Below are positions 25,409 through 34,080 of a stretch of DNA of 54,260 nucleotides, piece by piece. Each line of letters opens with the position of its first letter. The stretch's first letter is position 1. Source of the DNA: Caldilineales bacterium. Its GTDB lineage: Bacteria; Chloroflexota; Anaerolineae; Caldilineales; Caldilineaceae. The translations under genes and the position numbers were made by a program. The DNA lies in assembly GCA_012271135.1 (NCBI GenBank), contig JAAXGZ010000116.1, forward strand, positions 1 to 54,260, written 5' to 3'. Under the pieces are notes generated by a model, which was given only the letters and a program-made list of their open reading frames with translations, searched no databases and was not told the DNA's origin.

Positions 25409-26635
25409 ATGGCGCCCGACAGACCTGTTGATATCGCCGTGATTGGAGCGGGCAACCGCTCCTCGACCATCTACCAGGGCCTGTTCCAAAGCCTGCGCCC
25501 CTGGGTGAACGTGGTCGCCGTCTGTGATCCGGTCAAGGAGCACGCGGACCGCTACGCGGATGCAGTCGATGCACACGCGTTCTACGCCCTGGACGAACTG
25601 ATTGGGGCCAACTTGGTGGAGGCGGCCCTGGTGGTGGCACCGATCGACGTGCACCACGCCATCTCCGTGACCCTGTCCCGGGCCGGTGTCCACCATCTGG
25701 TTGAGACCAGCATTGCCAGCACCCTGTGGCAGGCCCGCAACATGGTGCAGGTGGCGGACGAGCACGGGGTGAAGTTCCGGGTGGGCGAGAACTTCATTCG
25801 TTTCCACTTCGATCGCATTGCCAAGGAGATTGACAAAACCGGGTTTATAGGCCCTGTCGGCCGCATTCTTTGCCTGCACGACCATCCGGGGTACCACAAC
25901 AACTCCCGGTGGCTGGCGTTCTACGGTGCCCACCCCGAGACGGCCCAGGCGATCAACCATCGCATGTCGGTGGAACCGCATTGGGAGGCCCCGCATCGGT
26001 ACCACGAGGACGAAGGTTTCCGCTGCCACTTCTTCCGTTTTCCCGGCAACCGGCTGGTGACGGACCTGGCCGGGAACATCAAGGGCATGCTGGGCCGCTA
26101 TCCGCGTCCCGGCTATACGGAGCTGGCGGGCACCCGCGGTGCGATTGTGCGGGCGGCCACAGAGCACTGGCACGGTGCGGGCGAGGTTCGCTGGTGTTCC
26201 GACGATGCGCTCAGAAACGGAGCGCGCCACGATCATGTGTTCCCGATAGAGCACGTGGTGGAGGACGACCAGTGGATCTGCGACCGGGTCGAGTTGCCCG
26301 GCGGACCGGTGGAGTTTCGCAATCCAAATCTCCTGGCCGTCTCCCATCCCAGGGCCTATTACCTGTCTTCGGTCGCGTCCCATGTAACGGACTTCGCCAA
26401 CGAGGTGCGCGGCTCGGACCATTGCGAGTTCACCCCTGCGGATGCCGTCATGTCGATGGAGATGGAGGTGGGGTGCCGGGAGTCGATGCTGCGCAACGGC
26501 GAGGAGATTCCGCTGCCTCTGGTGGACCTGAACATCGAAGCCGAACGGCGGGTTTGGGATGAACTGCGGGCCAGGCACGGAGTGGATCCCCATGACGCGG
26601 AGGCAATGATGAGCATCATGGTCGCCCGGCCCTGA
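25409..26635 (+). CDS. Gfo/Idh/MocA family oxidoreductase
   Basis: A 408-residue oxidoreductase. The Rossmann segment is DIAVIGAGNRSSTIYQG. The expected EKP motif is replaced by HHLVETSIASTL, so the usual catalytic Lys is absent at this position. A long central region is rich in His and Trp. The C-terminal part DELRARHGVDPHDAEAMM is helical. The start ATG at 25409 is preceded by GGGAGG; a GTG just before it at 25406 is also in frame. It is the fifth member of this family in the window and the last enzyme of the transporter-associated operon. The loss of the Lys suggests altered chemistry. Confidence 0.85.
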   Translation: MAPDRPVDIAVIGAGNRSSTIYQGLFQSLRPWVNVVAVCDPVKEHADRYADAVDAHAFYALDELIGANLVEAALVVAPIDVHHAISVTLSRAGVHHLVETSIASTLWQARNMVQVADEHGVKFRVGENFIRFHFDRIAKEIDKTGFIGPVGRILCLHDHPGYHNNSRWLAFYGAHPETAQAINHRMSVEPHWEAPHRYHEDEGFRCHFFRFPGNRLVTDLAGNIKGMLGRYPRPGYTELAGTRGAIVRAATEHWHGAGEVRWCSDDALRNGARHDHVFPIEHVVEDDQWICDRVELPGGPVEFRNPNLLAVSHPRAYYLSSVASHVTDFANEVRGSDHCEFTPADAVMSMEMEVGCRESMLRNGEEIPLPLVDLNIEAERRVWDELRARHGVDPHDAEAMMSIMVARP

Positions 26636-26749
26636 CGGCTGCATGGTTCATCACCTGCCGTTCGACTGCGCGACGCGGCCCCAGATGAATTTCGGGCCGG
26701 GCATGGCGATGACGGGGTTGCGCTGCCCGGCCCGGAGCCGGCCGGACGC

Positions 26750-27046
26750 ATGTTGAAATTGGGTTTGGCGGCCGTTGCCGGTCTCACCGCGGTCCTGTTG
26801 ACACCGGTGGCCTGGCTGGCTTTGCGGCTTGCAGGGGCGGTGCCGATGCTGGCATTGGCAGCCGACATGCGTCTGTGGCGGCTGCACTTGGTCATGGGAT
26901 TGTTTGGTCTTGCCGTGGCTTGGATCACCTCCCGACTCCTGCACAGCTTTGCCGAGAGGCTTTCGTTGCCGTGGATGATGGCCGGTGGCTATGCGGGCGC
27001 CGTACTGTCGTCGATGGTCTTCTTTCCGCTGGTCGCGTTGTTTTAG
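26750..27046 (+). CDS. Small hypothetical membrane protein
   Basis: A 98-residue hydrophobic protein with about three predicted membrane segments: LAAVAGLTAVLLTPVAWLAL (residues 6-25), a helix in the region LHLVMGLFGLAVAWI (46-60) and a C-terminal GGYAGAVLSSMVFFPLVALF. I recognise no family. It lies 114 bases after the oxidoreductase and about 115 before the amidohydrolase start. A GGAG-like site precedes the start by about ten bases. The composition and length are consistent with a real small membrane protein, but a chance frame cannot be excluded. Confidence 0.55.
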   Translation: MLKLGLAAVAGLTAVLLTPVAWLALRLAGAVPMLALAADMRLWRLHLVMGLFGLAVAWITSRLLHSFAERLSLPWMMAGGYAGAVLSSMVFFPLVALF

Positions 27047-27160
27047 TTGGTGCCGCGCATCCGGCCGATCATCCGTGCCGCCAACTGTTTGCAGTCGCTT
27101 TCAACATTGGGCTCGACCAACTTGGCGTTGAAACCGCAACCGCTCACAAGGGGTACTGAC

Positions 27161-28165
27161 ATGAACGTTGACGTGCAGAGCCATGTGTTTCCGCGGGAGT
27201 ACGCGGAGTTGTATGTCGATGCACCGGGATCGGTCACAGCCGAGCGCGCCGGCCCCTCCCGGTACCTGTTGCGATACGGCAGCACACAGGTATTCATGCT
27301 GGACCTCGAGGACTACTCGCCGGAACGCAAACTGGAGGCGATGGATGCAGCCGGGATCGATGTCTCGGTCCTGAGCGTGAACATTCCATCCCCTTCGCGC
27401 CTGCCTCCAGAACAGCGCCTTGCTGGAGCCCGGATTTGCAACGATTATCTTGCGGACCTGGTCGGATCGAGCCGGGGCCGGTTCGCGGCCATTGCCTCGC
27501 TACCGCTGCCGGATGTGGACGCGTCCCTGGTGGAACTCGACCGCGCAGTGCACAAGCTGGGCTTGCGCGGCGTATTTCTGTGCTCGCATCTGGACGGGGT
27601 GAACTTGGACGACCCCAGCCTCGAACCGTTCTACGCCGCCGTGGCCAACCTGCGGGTTCCGCTGGTCCTGCATCCGACCGTTCCCACCTGGGGCAGCCAT
27701 GTCAAGGACCATTCCATGATCCCGATGGCCGCCTTCATGATGGATACGTCCTTCGCCATGCTGCGCCTGATTCTTGGGGGTGTGATGGAAAGGCACCCTG
27801 CGTTGCAGGTGGTACATCCCCACGTGGGCGGGGTGCTGCCCTATCTGATGGGCCGCGTTCAGGAACAGACTGAGGTCAAGCGGCGCGGCCGGGACCACAT
27901 CAGGCAGTCGCCTGCCAACTACTATGAGCGCGTTTGGCTCGATTTGGTTACGCCATCAGCACAAGCTATGCGCTATGCCCTTGAGTTCGCGGGTCCCGAA
28001 CGGTTGATGTTCGGAAGTGATCATCCTTGGGTATCCATCGAGATCATTCAGGACTACATGCATGAGGGTCTTGACCTTACGGAGGACCGGATGGCCGCGG
28101 TGCGCGGCGAAAATGCCGTTTCCCTGTTTGATCTCCGGCCTGCCCAAGTCGGCCAAGATCCCTAA
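27161..28165 (+). CDS. Amidohydrolase family 2 protein (ACMSD-like metal-dependent hydrolase)
   Basis: A 334-residue TIM-barrel hydrolase or decarboxylase related to 2-amino-3-carboxymuconate semialdehyde decarboxylase. The metal-binding N-terminus reads MNVDVQSHVFP; the first His of the usual D-x-H-x-H is Gln here, as in some uncharacterised members. Other likely ligands are in PLVLHPTVP (His), QVVHPHVGG (His) and MFGSDHPW (Asp, with the following His). The start ATG at 27161 follows AAGGGG with good spacing; a longer frame from 27047 adds unconserved residues. Members act on aromatic acids such as gamma-resorcylate or 5-carboxyvanillate. It probably forms a unit with the fluoride channel gene 20 bases downstream. 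Confidence 0.88.
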   Translation: MNVDVQSHVFPREYAELYVDAPGSVTAERAGPSRYLLRYGSTQVFMLDLEDYSPERKLEAMDAAGIDVSVLSVNIPSPSRLPPEQRLAGARICNDYLADLVGSSRGRFAAIASLPLPDVDASLVELDRAVHKLGLRGVFLCSHLDGVNLDDPSLEPFYAAVANLRVPLVLHPTVPTWGSHVKDHSMIPMAAFMMDTSFAMLRLILGGVMERHPALQVVHPHVGGVLPYLMGRVQEQTEVKRRGRDHIRQSPANYYERVWLDLVTPSAQAMRYALEFAGPERLMFGSDHPWVSIEIIQDYMHEGLDLTEDRMAAVRGENAVSLFDLRPAQVGQDP

Positions 28166-28185
28166 ACTTCTGAAAGGTATCCGCA

Positions 28186-28566
28186 ATGTTCCTGAAACTG
28201 TTGTGGCTGTTGCTCGCAGGAGGTGCCGGCACGCTTGCCCGGTTCGGCACGGTTGCCTTGGCACAGCGGCTGTGGCCCCTGCACTGGTCCGTTGGCACGG
28301 CGGTCGCCAACGTGTTGGGGTGTCTGCTGGCAGGGCTTGTCTTCGGCTGGCTTCAGAAGCAGGACGTAGCCCATGAGGATGTGCGCTTGGTGGTGCTGGT
28401 GGGCTTCTGTGGAGCCTATACGACGTTTTCAGCGCTGGTGCTCGAGGCCGGACAGTTGCAGCAGGTGTCCGGCTGGCTGTCGGCACTCGGTTTGGTGGTC
28501 TTGCATCTTGTTCTGGGGGGTCTGGCGCTGACGGCGGCTTGGGGTGCCACGGTGCGCTGGGGCTGA
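28186..28566 (+). CDS. crcB: Fluoride ion exporter CrcB/Fluc
   Basis: A 126-residue four-helix membrane protein, normal length for the Fluc dual-topology fluoride channels that protect enzymes such as enolase and pyrophosphatase from fluoride. Signature features are GGAGTLAR at residues 12-19, Asn42 in AVANVLGCLLAG and GFCGAYTTFSALVLE at 73-87 with the Phe-Ser-lined pore. The start lies 20 bases after the amidohydrolase stop and is preceded by AAGG. No crcB-type fluoride riboswitch can fit in that space, so it is likely transcribed with the upstream gene. Only one copy is present here, as expected for a homodimer. Confidence 0.95.
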   Translation: MFLKLLWLLLAGGAGTLARFGTVALAQRLWPLHWSVGTAVANVLGCLLAGLVFGWLQKQDVAHEDVRLVVLVGFCGAYTTFSALVLEAGQLQQVSGWLSALGLVVLHLVLGGLALTAAWGATVRWG

Positions 28567-28577
28567 AGTTGCCTTCT

Positions 28578-29918
28578 TCATGCTCCTTGCAGTCCGCCGG
28601 TACGAATCGCATTCAGCAGTTGCGGTCCACGCAGAATGGCGACCAGGGTGAAAGCCTCGGCAATGAAGCCCGTCAGCAATGTGGAGATGCCCAGAACCGC
28701 GCCTGTAAAGCCAAACGAAGGCAGGAGCAGAACCGACACCACAATCGCCGCCATGCGCGCAATAACACTGGGAGTGACTACTAGCGTTCGCCGTTCGACC
28801 AAGGTCACGCCCTGCATCCATGAACGGACGGCGACAACGGGGGAATAGGCGGCGAAAATCATTAAGGGTGCGATGCAGAGCGATGCCAGTTCCGGTTCCA
28901 GACCGATCCAATCCAGCAGGATTGTGTGTCGCAGCGGTGTCCAAAACAGAGTCATGGAGATGATCAGGGAGACCAATCCTGCCAGGGCATTGAAGTTGCG
29001 GATGGCACGACCCTGCGGATCCAGGTGCTGAAACGCGGAGGCCATGGTTCGGGTTTCGTTGAGCCAACGATACGGCCATTGGCCCAAGGCGTAGACCACG
29101 GCCAGGACCGCCAACCACAATTCGCCGTCGGCCTGCCGCGCGATGACCAGGTTGATTAGAGGACGAGTGAATTCCTGGACGAGGACCATGGTGCCAAGGG
29201 GCCAGAAGAAGCGTAGGAGGCGGCCGTAGGTCAACGGCCGGGTTTCCGACCGGGCATGAAGACGCGTGTGCCAGATGTCTCGCCTGTGCCGCCAGACACC
29301 GATGCCCGTCACCAGCAGTTCCGTCACGGCGGACGCATAAAGGGCCATGACAGGCAGGAGAATGGGTCTCGCCTGAACCGAGGGCATTTGCAGCGCGAGT
29401 AAGACCGCCAGCGCCGCCGCCGCAAAGCCCAACACTGCCGCGTAGCTGGAGTAGCGGGTGTGGTGGTTGCGGATCAACGGACCGACCAGACAATGGGCAA
29501 GTCCTTTCAGCAAGGGGTAGAGGAGTAGAAGCGCCAGGACTTGCTGAACGTCCTCGATTACCTGGGGGCTGACGCGGTGCAGGCGCAGTAGCACTTCGTG
29601 TCCGGACCCCGTCAGGGCGGCACCAGCCTGGACGGCCATGATGAGGCCGGACAGCATCAAGGTGGCCAACACCACCACCCAAAACGATTGCCTGCGTTCC
29701 ACCAGCACCAGGCTCATCTGCTTGGTCTGGACCAGGGGACCGGTTAGGAACGAACTGATGGCCCAGGCCAGCCCGAAGGCGGCCAGCGACTGCACAGAGA
29801 ATGGAAGCCGGGCCAGACCGGCTGCGATCCACTGGATGGAGACCTCCTGCACGAAGATCGTTATGATCAGCGGGGCCAGGAACAGGCTGAACCGCAGGTA
29901 GAGGTTGCGTCTGGTCAT
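28578..29918 (-). CDS. Polytopic membrane protein resembling animal ANKH (progressive ankylosis)
   Basis: A 446-residue membrane protein with about 10-12 hydrophobic segments. From memory of human ANKH (the exporter linked to pyrophosphate, ATP and citrate release), similar blocks appear in order: LAAFGLAWAISSFLTGPL (ANKH LASYGLAYSLMKFFTGPM), ILLPVMALYASAVTELLVTG, LRFFWPLGTMVLVQEFTRPL (ANKH [20 protein letters not shown]), GQWPYRWLNETRTMASAF (ANKH GHMPYGWLTEIRAVYPAF), MTLFWTPLRHTILLDWIGLE, and PSFGFTGAVLGISTLLTGFI. Lengths also agree (ANKH 492, with an extra C-terminal tail). ANKH is in the MATE/MOP flippase superfamily. No Shine-Dalgarno is clear before the ATG at 29918. It converges on crcB and is divergent to a propeller gene. 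Substrate unknown. Confidence 0.8.
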   Translation of the reverse strand: MTRRNLYLRFSLFLAPLIITIFVQEVSIQWIAAGLARLPFSVQSLAAFGLAWAISSFLTGPLVQTKQMSLVLVERRQSFWVVVLATLMLSGLIMAVQAGAALTGSGHEVLLRLHRVSPQVIEDVQQVLALLLLYPLLKGLAHCLVGPLIRNHHTRYSSYAAVLGFAAAALAVLLALQMPSVQARPILLPVMALYASAVTELLVTGIGVWRHRRDIWHTRLHARSETRPLTYGRLLRFFWPLGTMVLVQEFTRPLINLVIARQADGELWLAVLAVVYALGQWPYRWLNETRTMASAFQHLDPQGRAIRNFNALAGLVSLIISMTLFWTPLRHTILLDWIGLEPELASLCIAPLMIFAAYSPVVAVRSWMQGVTLVERRTLVVTPSVIARMAAIVVSVLLLPSFGFTGAVLGISTLLTGFIAEAFTLVAILRGPQLLNAIRTGGLQGA

Positions 29919-30044
29919 CAGGAAGTGGCAGGTGCGATTCGGAAGTGTTGGTCAGCCGGGTGCCCGTTTCCTGGGGGACTGTTATTGATCCTGCAGCCGG
30001 GGATGGCAGGCACGCGCGTGATGCAGGCCGGAAAGGGGTGGGAC

Positions 30045-31205
30045 ATGATTGAGGCTGTGCCGTTGACCAAATCGCCCGGCAGCCATTGGTTTGGCTACTA
30101 CGACAAGTGGCAGTTTGACCGCTCAAGTACACGCATTCCGGGGCAGCGCAGTTCCTTTGATCTGCGCATGCCGAAAGCCGGTGATGAAATCGAAATTGGC
30201 CTCATCAATCTGGCGCAGGCGGGGATGCCTTGGCAGCGTCTTGGCAAAACGCAGGCATGGCATTGGCAGGCTGGTTGCATGCTCCAGTGGGTGCCTGGTT
30301 GTGGCGAACCGGAAATCTGCATTTGGAACGACATCCGGGACGGGAAGTTCATCAGCCGCGTGCTGAATCCGGATACCGGCGAAGCCCGGGAACTGCCGGC
30401 ACCGGTGTTCACCCTCCATCCGGATGGAATCAGGGCCCTGACAATCGATTTTCACAGGCTAGAGGATATGCGGCCGGGCTATGGGTACTACGGCTCGTCG
30501 GATCCGAACTTCAAGGTGCTTGCGCCGACCAACGCCGGCATCTGGGTAATGGACCTTGAGGGAGGAGAACTGGAACTGGTCGTTTCGTTGGCCGAGATTG
30601 CCACCATTCCCTGGCCATGGGGCGATCTCTCCACGGCCAAGCACTATTTTAATGTCCTGATCTGCAATCCGGGCGGTACGCGCTTCCTGTTTTTGCACCG
30701 CTGGCGCTTTCCGGGACAAGGCTTTCAGACGCGGTTGGTGACCTGTGCCATGGACGGCTCCGACATTCGGATCGTGGACGACAGCGGGCACACCGCGCAC
30801 TTGATCTGGAAGGATGACGAGACCATCCTGGCTTGGTCAAGGCCACGCGGACAGCCGGCAGGGTTCTGGCTGTTCCCGGACGGTGGCGGTGAACCCGAAC
30901 CCATCGGTCAGGATCCGATGCCTCTCAACGGGCACTGCACCTACCTGCCGGGTGGCGAGTGGATCCTGAACGACACGTATCTGCAAGGCGAGGAACGGTT
31001 GCAGGATCTGTACCTGTATCATGTCGCGACTGGTGAGCGGCACGACCTTGGGCAGTTTGCGGCTGCATCCGGTTTTGACGGCGAACTTCGGTGCGATCTG
31101 CATCCCCGGTGCAGTCGGGATGGGCACAGGGTGGCGATTGACTCGTCCCATGCAGGAAACGGACGCCAGATGTACCTGCTGGATGTCTCGGCGGTGGTCG
31201 GTTGA
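30045..31205 (+). CDS. Oligogalacturonate-lyase/TolB-like beta-propeller protein
   Basis: A 386-residue protein of an uncharacterised family seen in carbohydrate-rich environmental genomes. It starts with LTKSPGSHWFGYYDKWQFD, which is typical of the group, then QAWHWQAGCMLQWVPG, a central MRPGYGYYGSSDPN, GDLSTAKHYFNVLICNPGGT with RFLFLHRW, and a final HPRCSRDGHRVAIDSS. These repeat units fit a seven-bladed propeller. No signal peptide is visible, so it is probably cytoplasmic. The start ATG at 30045 follows GAAAGGGG; an upstream extension to 29925 is not conserved. It could bind or cleave a uronide as in PL22, but the catalytic histidines cannot be assigned with confidence. Confidence 0.75.
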   Translation: MIEAVPLTKSPGSHWFGYYDKWQFDRSSTRIPGQRSSFDLRMPKAGDEIEIGLINLAQAGMPWQRLGKTQAWHWQAGCMLQWVPGCGEPEICIWNDIRDGKFISRVLNPDTGEARELPAPVFTLHPDGIRALTIDFHRLEDMRPGYGYYGSSDPNFKVLAPTNAGIWVMDLEGGELELVVSLAEIATIPWPWGDLSTAKHYFNVLICNPGGTRFLFLHRWRFPGQGFQTRLVTCAMDGSDIRIVDDSGHTAHLIWKDDETILAWSRPRGQPAGFWLFPDGGGEPEPIGQDPMPLNGHCTYLPGGEWILNDTYLQGEERLQDLYLYHVATGERHDLGQFAAASGFDGELRCDLHPRCSRDGHRVAIDSSHAGNGRQMYLLDVSAVVG

Positions 31206-31356
31206 GCGGTGTCGGGATAGCTGTTCTGGCCCGACTCAAGCAGTGCCTGTCCCGAAACCTGGCGAATGTGGATTACCCTGTAGTGGTTCCGTCTGCATTG
31301 AGTAGTGAGAGCAACATTGTCCACCGGACAGGCCCAAGAAGTGCCGAGGTATAACA

Positions 31357-32283
31357 ATGCCGGTTCCCGATGTACCGTCTCTTCTGTTGTCGGTCCTCAA
31401 GACATTCGCCGATGGAAAAGTGCTGCGTTATGTCGATACGAGGAATAGATTGATCGAGTCCCTGAACCTCACCAGGGACGATACGCAGGAGATGGAGCCG
31501 ACTGGCCGTTACACGAAGCTACAACACCACTCGTATTGGGCTACGCAGCACCTCTTGCGGGCAAGGCTTGTGACGGCCGTACGGCGCAGTGCCTTTCAGT
31601 TGACGGAGGAAGGGAAACGGCTTTTGGAGGATCCGCCACCTAGCCTCGATCTGGATTACGTACAGAACTTCCCTGCCTACCAACAATGGCAGCACAACAG
31701 CAAGGCTTCGGTCAACTCGGACGGTTCACCCTCGGCAAATGCCGACCCGGATGCAATGCCGGAGGAATCGGTGCGGAGGGCCTTCCAGCGTCTGGAAGAT
31801 GAATTGCAGGCAGACATTCTGGCTCGCATGCAAGAGGCGTCCCCGAAATTCTTGGAGCAGGTCGTCGTTGATTTGCTAATTGCCATGGGCTATGGCGGTG
31901 GTGATGCTGTTAGGGGCACTGTGACCGGGCGTTGGGGGGACGGTGGAATCGACGGCACCATCAAGGAGGATGCGCTTGGCTTGGACGAAGTCTATGTACA
32001 AGCCAAGAGATATACCGAAGGCAACACCGTTGGCGAAAGCGACGTACGCAATTTTGTGGGTGCCATTGATGGGGCAAACACGACCAAGGGAGTGTTCGTG
32101 ACAACTGCCGACTTCACGAAGTCCGCCAGGGACTACGTGAAACGGAGTTCTAAGCGTATCATCCTGATCAATGGCACGGAACTGGCCCGTCTGATGGTCC
32201 AATACGGTGTCGGAGTCCGGACCCGAAAAACCTACCAACTGCAGCGGGTTGACGAAGACTATTTCGAGGCAGGGTTAGTGTAG
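31357..32283 (+). CDS. mrr: Mrr-type restriction endonuclease
   Basis: A 308-residue enzyme of the Mrr family, which cuts DNA carrying foreign methylation (type IV restriction). The N-terminal winged-helix domain (about residues 1-95) is followed by a Ser/Asp-rich linker and the PD-(D/E)XK-like catalytic domain from about 155. The active site shows Asp199 in WGDGGIDGTI and the Q-x-K form Gln215-Ala-Lys217 in VYVQAKRY. After it come VRNFVGAIDGANTTKGVFVT and IILINGTELARLM, standard for Mrr. Length and motifs are complete, so it should be functional. It is alone, with about 150 bases free upstream and a region of unclear content downstream. Confidence 0.93.
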   Translation: MPVPDVPSLLLSVLKTFADGKVLRYVDTRNRLIESLNLTRDDTQEMEPTGRYTKLQHHSYWATQHLLRARLVTAVRRSAFQLTEEGKRLLEDPPPSLDLDYVQNFPAYQQWQHNSKASVNSDGSPSANADPDAMPEESVRRAFQRLEDELQADILARMQEASPKFLEQVVVDLLIAMGYGGGDAVRGTVTGRWGDGGIDGTIKEDALGLDEVYVQAKRYTEGNTVGESDVRNFVGAIDGANTTKGVFVTTADFTKSARDYVKRSSKRIILINGTELARLMVQYGVGVRTRKTYQLQRVDEDYFEAGLV

Positions 32284-32595
32284 CCACTGGATTTATCCAG
32301 TACCCGGTCTTTGCACTCCGTTTGTCCCCTACAGCAAACACAGAGGGCAACCAGTAAGAAGTCCGCAGCGAGATCGAGGGCTGTGCCCGCGCTATCGTCG
32401 GCTACCGGCAGGCGCGCAACGCTGCCGCCGGCACTGCGAGCAACTGTTCCAAGGCCATCCGGGTTCGTTGTACTGTTGGCCACTTCGCCAGACACATGCA
32501 CCATGGCTTCGTTCAAGGCGGCCTTGTCCCGTTCGTTCGATGGTCATCGAATCCTGTTCCCGTCGTTGCGCATGGTGGTAGTGCCTTCTGCATGA
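32284..32595. other. Region without recognised gene
   Basis: About 310 bases between the mrr stop and the end of the UPF0175-like gene on the other strand. In UPF0175 loci a PIN-like (DUF3368) toxin gene often follows the antitoxin, so I looked for one on the minus strand here: the frame 32259-32516 is open for 85 codons but has no PIN motif. No terminator hairpin was found by eye. Confidence 0.4.
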
Positions 32596-32909
32596 TCACC
32601 GCTGCGCGCGCGTGGTGCTTCCGGAGATGGTTCCCGGATCTTGTCGGAGATCTTCGAGAGCGTATTGTGGGGCCATCTTTCTGGCTCGGGAGTATTCCCT
32701 CATTTCCCACAGGGATGCGCCGGCATCGTGGGCTGCCCGTGCCAGCGTGAGTTTCCCGTCTCCGTACTGCCGTGCGTAATACTCAAGCTTCCACTTGCGG
32801 ACCGCCTTGGCGAGCAGTCGGCGCGCTATGCTGGAACGGTCGATCTGCTCGATCTCTTCGATGAGTTCCAGGTCGCGCACCAACTCAAGGGGAGCCGCGC
32901 GCCCAGCAT
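32596..32909 (-). pseudogene. UPF0175-like antitoxin, N-terminus displaced by a one-base frameshift
   Basis: The minus-strand frame ending at 32596 contains YARQYGDGKLTLARAAHDAG, then ASLWEMREYSRARKMAPQYA and LEDLRQD, which match the UPF0175 helix-turn-helix antitoxin-like family. In its own frame only TTG or GTG codons near 32883 could start it. In the next frame an ATG at 32907-32909 begins MLGARLP, and adding one C to the run of four (plus strand GGGG at 32889-32892) joins it to LELVRDLELIEEIEQID, giving a normal RHH-like N-terminus. So either the gene has lost a base or the sequence has a homopolymer error. No toxin partner is visible. It would be a transcription regulator. Confidence 0.65.
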
Positions 32910-33006
32910 CTGGCCTTTGTTCTTGTCTTTGTCTCGCGCATGGTTCTCAGGATTCCGGTGACGGTAGTTGGAGACCGGCCGGCCCTCCTTTGCCGAACCA
33001 GAGGCT

Positions 33007-33972
33007 CTACGCGAGGGCAGCGGACAGCGCGGCCAACCGCGCAGTGGTGGACGGCGTGGTCCGGCAGCAGCCGCCAATCAGGAGCGTTCCCCGTTGGGCC
33101 CAGTCCATAGCACATGCTGTGTAGGCGTCATCGTCTAGGCCCGTGCTGGTGTCCCAGCTACGGCGTCCTGAAATCCAGGTGTCGCCCCGGTTGGCATAAA
33201 CAACTTGGACCGACGCGCTATCGGTGTCACGGACCGATGTCATCAGGCATCCAACCAGATGCGGGTGAAGACAGTTGACCCCAGTCAGAACATGAGGGAA
33301 GTCCGCGGCCATGGCTAGGCAGTCAGCCACCGGTTCGCCGTGGGATACGTGCAGCGCGTCGCGGCAGGTAAACGAGATCCAGCACGGCAGGTGTGGATAG
33401 GTACCCAGCAGGTCCAGTAGCACTTCGCCTTCCGCCAGGCTGGGAATGGACTCGCAGGCCAGGATGTTGGCTCCGGCTTCGGCCAACACCGCCATCCGTT
33501 CCTCATGGAATGCTCGCAGGGCTGCCTTGTCCTGGGTGTAGGCTCCGGTGTACTCGGATCCGTCGGCCAGATGGGCACCGTACGGCCCCATCGAGGCAGC
33601 CACCAAGGGTGGCTTTACATCACAGGACTGTACACATCGCGTGCCGGCCTGTTGTGCCAGTTGCACGGCCTTGGCCAGGACTGCACAACTCGCGGAGACT
33701 GACAGGCCGGCTGCGCCCAACCCGGGGAGTGAGGCCTGATATGTGGCAGTGGTCAGAATGTCTGCGCCGGCCAGCCCATAGGCCAGGTGGATATCCTCCA
33801 TCAGTTCCGGATTGTCCAACAGCAGGCGTGCAGACCATAGCGGGTCGCCGTCGATCGCGCCCCCTCGCCGCTCGAGCTCGCTGGCCAGACCGCCGTCCAG
33901 GACCACGAATCTGCGTCCCGTCAGTACCCTCGCCCATGGCGTGCCGGTGGCCGGCCGACGGTCACAGTTCAT
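33007..33972 (-). CDS. Homocysteine S-methyltransferase family protein
   Basis: A 321-residue zinc-dependent methyltransferase of the MmuM/BHMT type. It moves a methyl group from a donor such as S-methylmethionine to homocysteine, giving methionine, in the cytoplasm. The zinc ligands are the Cys in LTGVNCLHP and the pair in LIGGCCRTTP. The N-terminal barrel strand VVLDGGLASELERRG and ADILTTATYQASLPG are typical. The start at 33972 is uncertain: no strong ribosome binding site precedes it, and an ATG six codons upstream (33990) is possible. Length fits the family (about 310). It stands alone on the minus strand and is not linked with other methionine genes. Confidence 0.9.
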   Translation of the reverse strand: MNCDRRPATGTPWARVLTGRRFVVLDGGLASELERRGGAIDGDPLWSARLLLDNPELMEDIHLAYGLAGADILTTATYQASLPGLGAAGLSVSASCAVLAKAVQLAQQAGTRCVQSCDVKPPLVAASMGPYGAHLADGSEYTGAYTQDKAALRAFHEERMAVLAEAGANILACESIPSLAEGEVLLDLLGTYPHLPCWISFTCRDALHVSHGEPVADCLAMAADFPHVLTGVNCLHPHLVGCLMTSVRDTDSASVQVVYANRGDTWISGRRSWDTSTGLDDDAYTACAMDWAQRGTLLIGGCCRTTPSTTARLAALSAALA

Positions 33973-34080
33973 CGAATGCGGGCACCCGCTCATTGTCCAA
34001 ATCCCGTAGTACGCGGCTCCGCCGTACACCTGTGTTGGATCTCTAGGTTCGAACAGATCATGGCCTAAAATGGGCTGGAA

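Noticed and set aside
28166..28185. Possible fluoride riboswitch before crcB
   Set aside because: Only 20 bases separate crcB from the upstream gene, too short for the aptamer, and no matching sequence was seen earlier.
28429..30132. A 567-codon minus-strand frame overlapping the ANKH-like gene in another frame
   Set aside because: Pro/Arg/Ser-rich shadow; the other frame has regular hydrophobic helices and family similarity.
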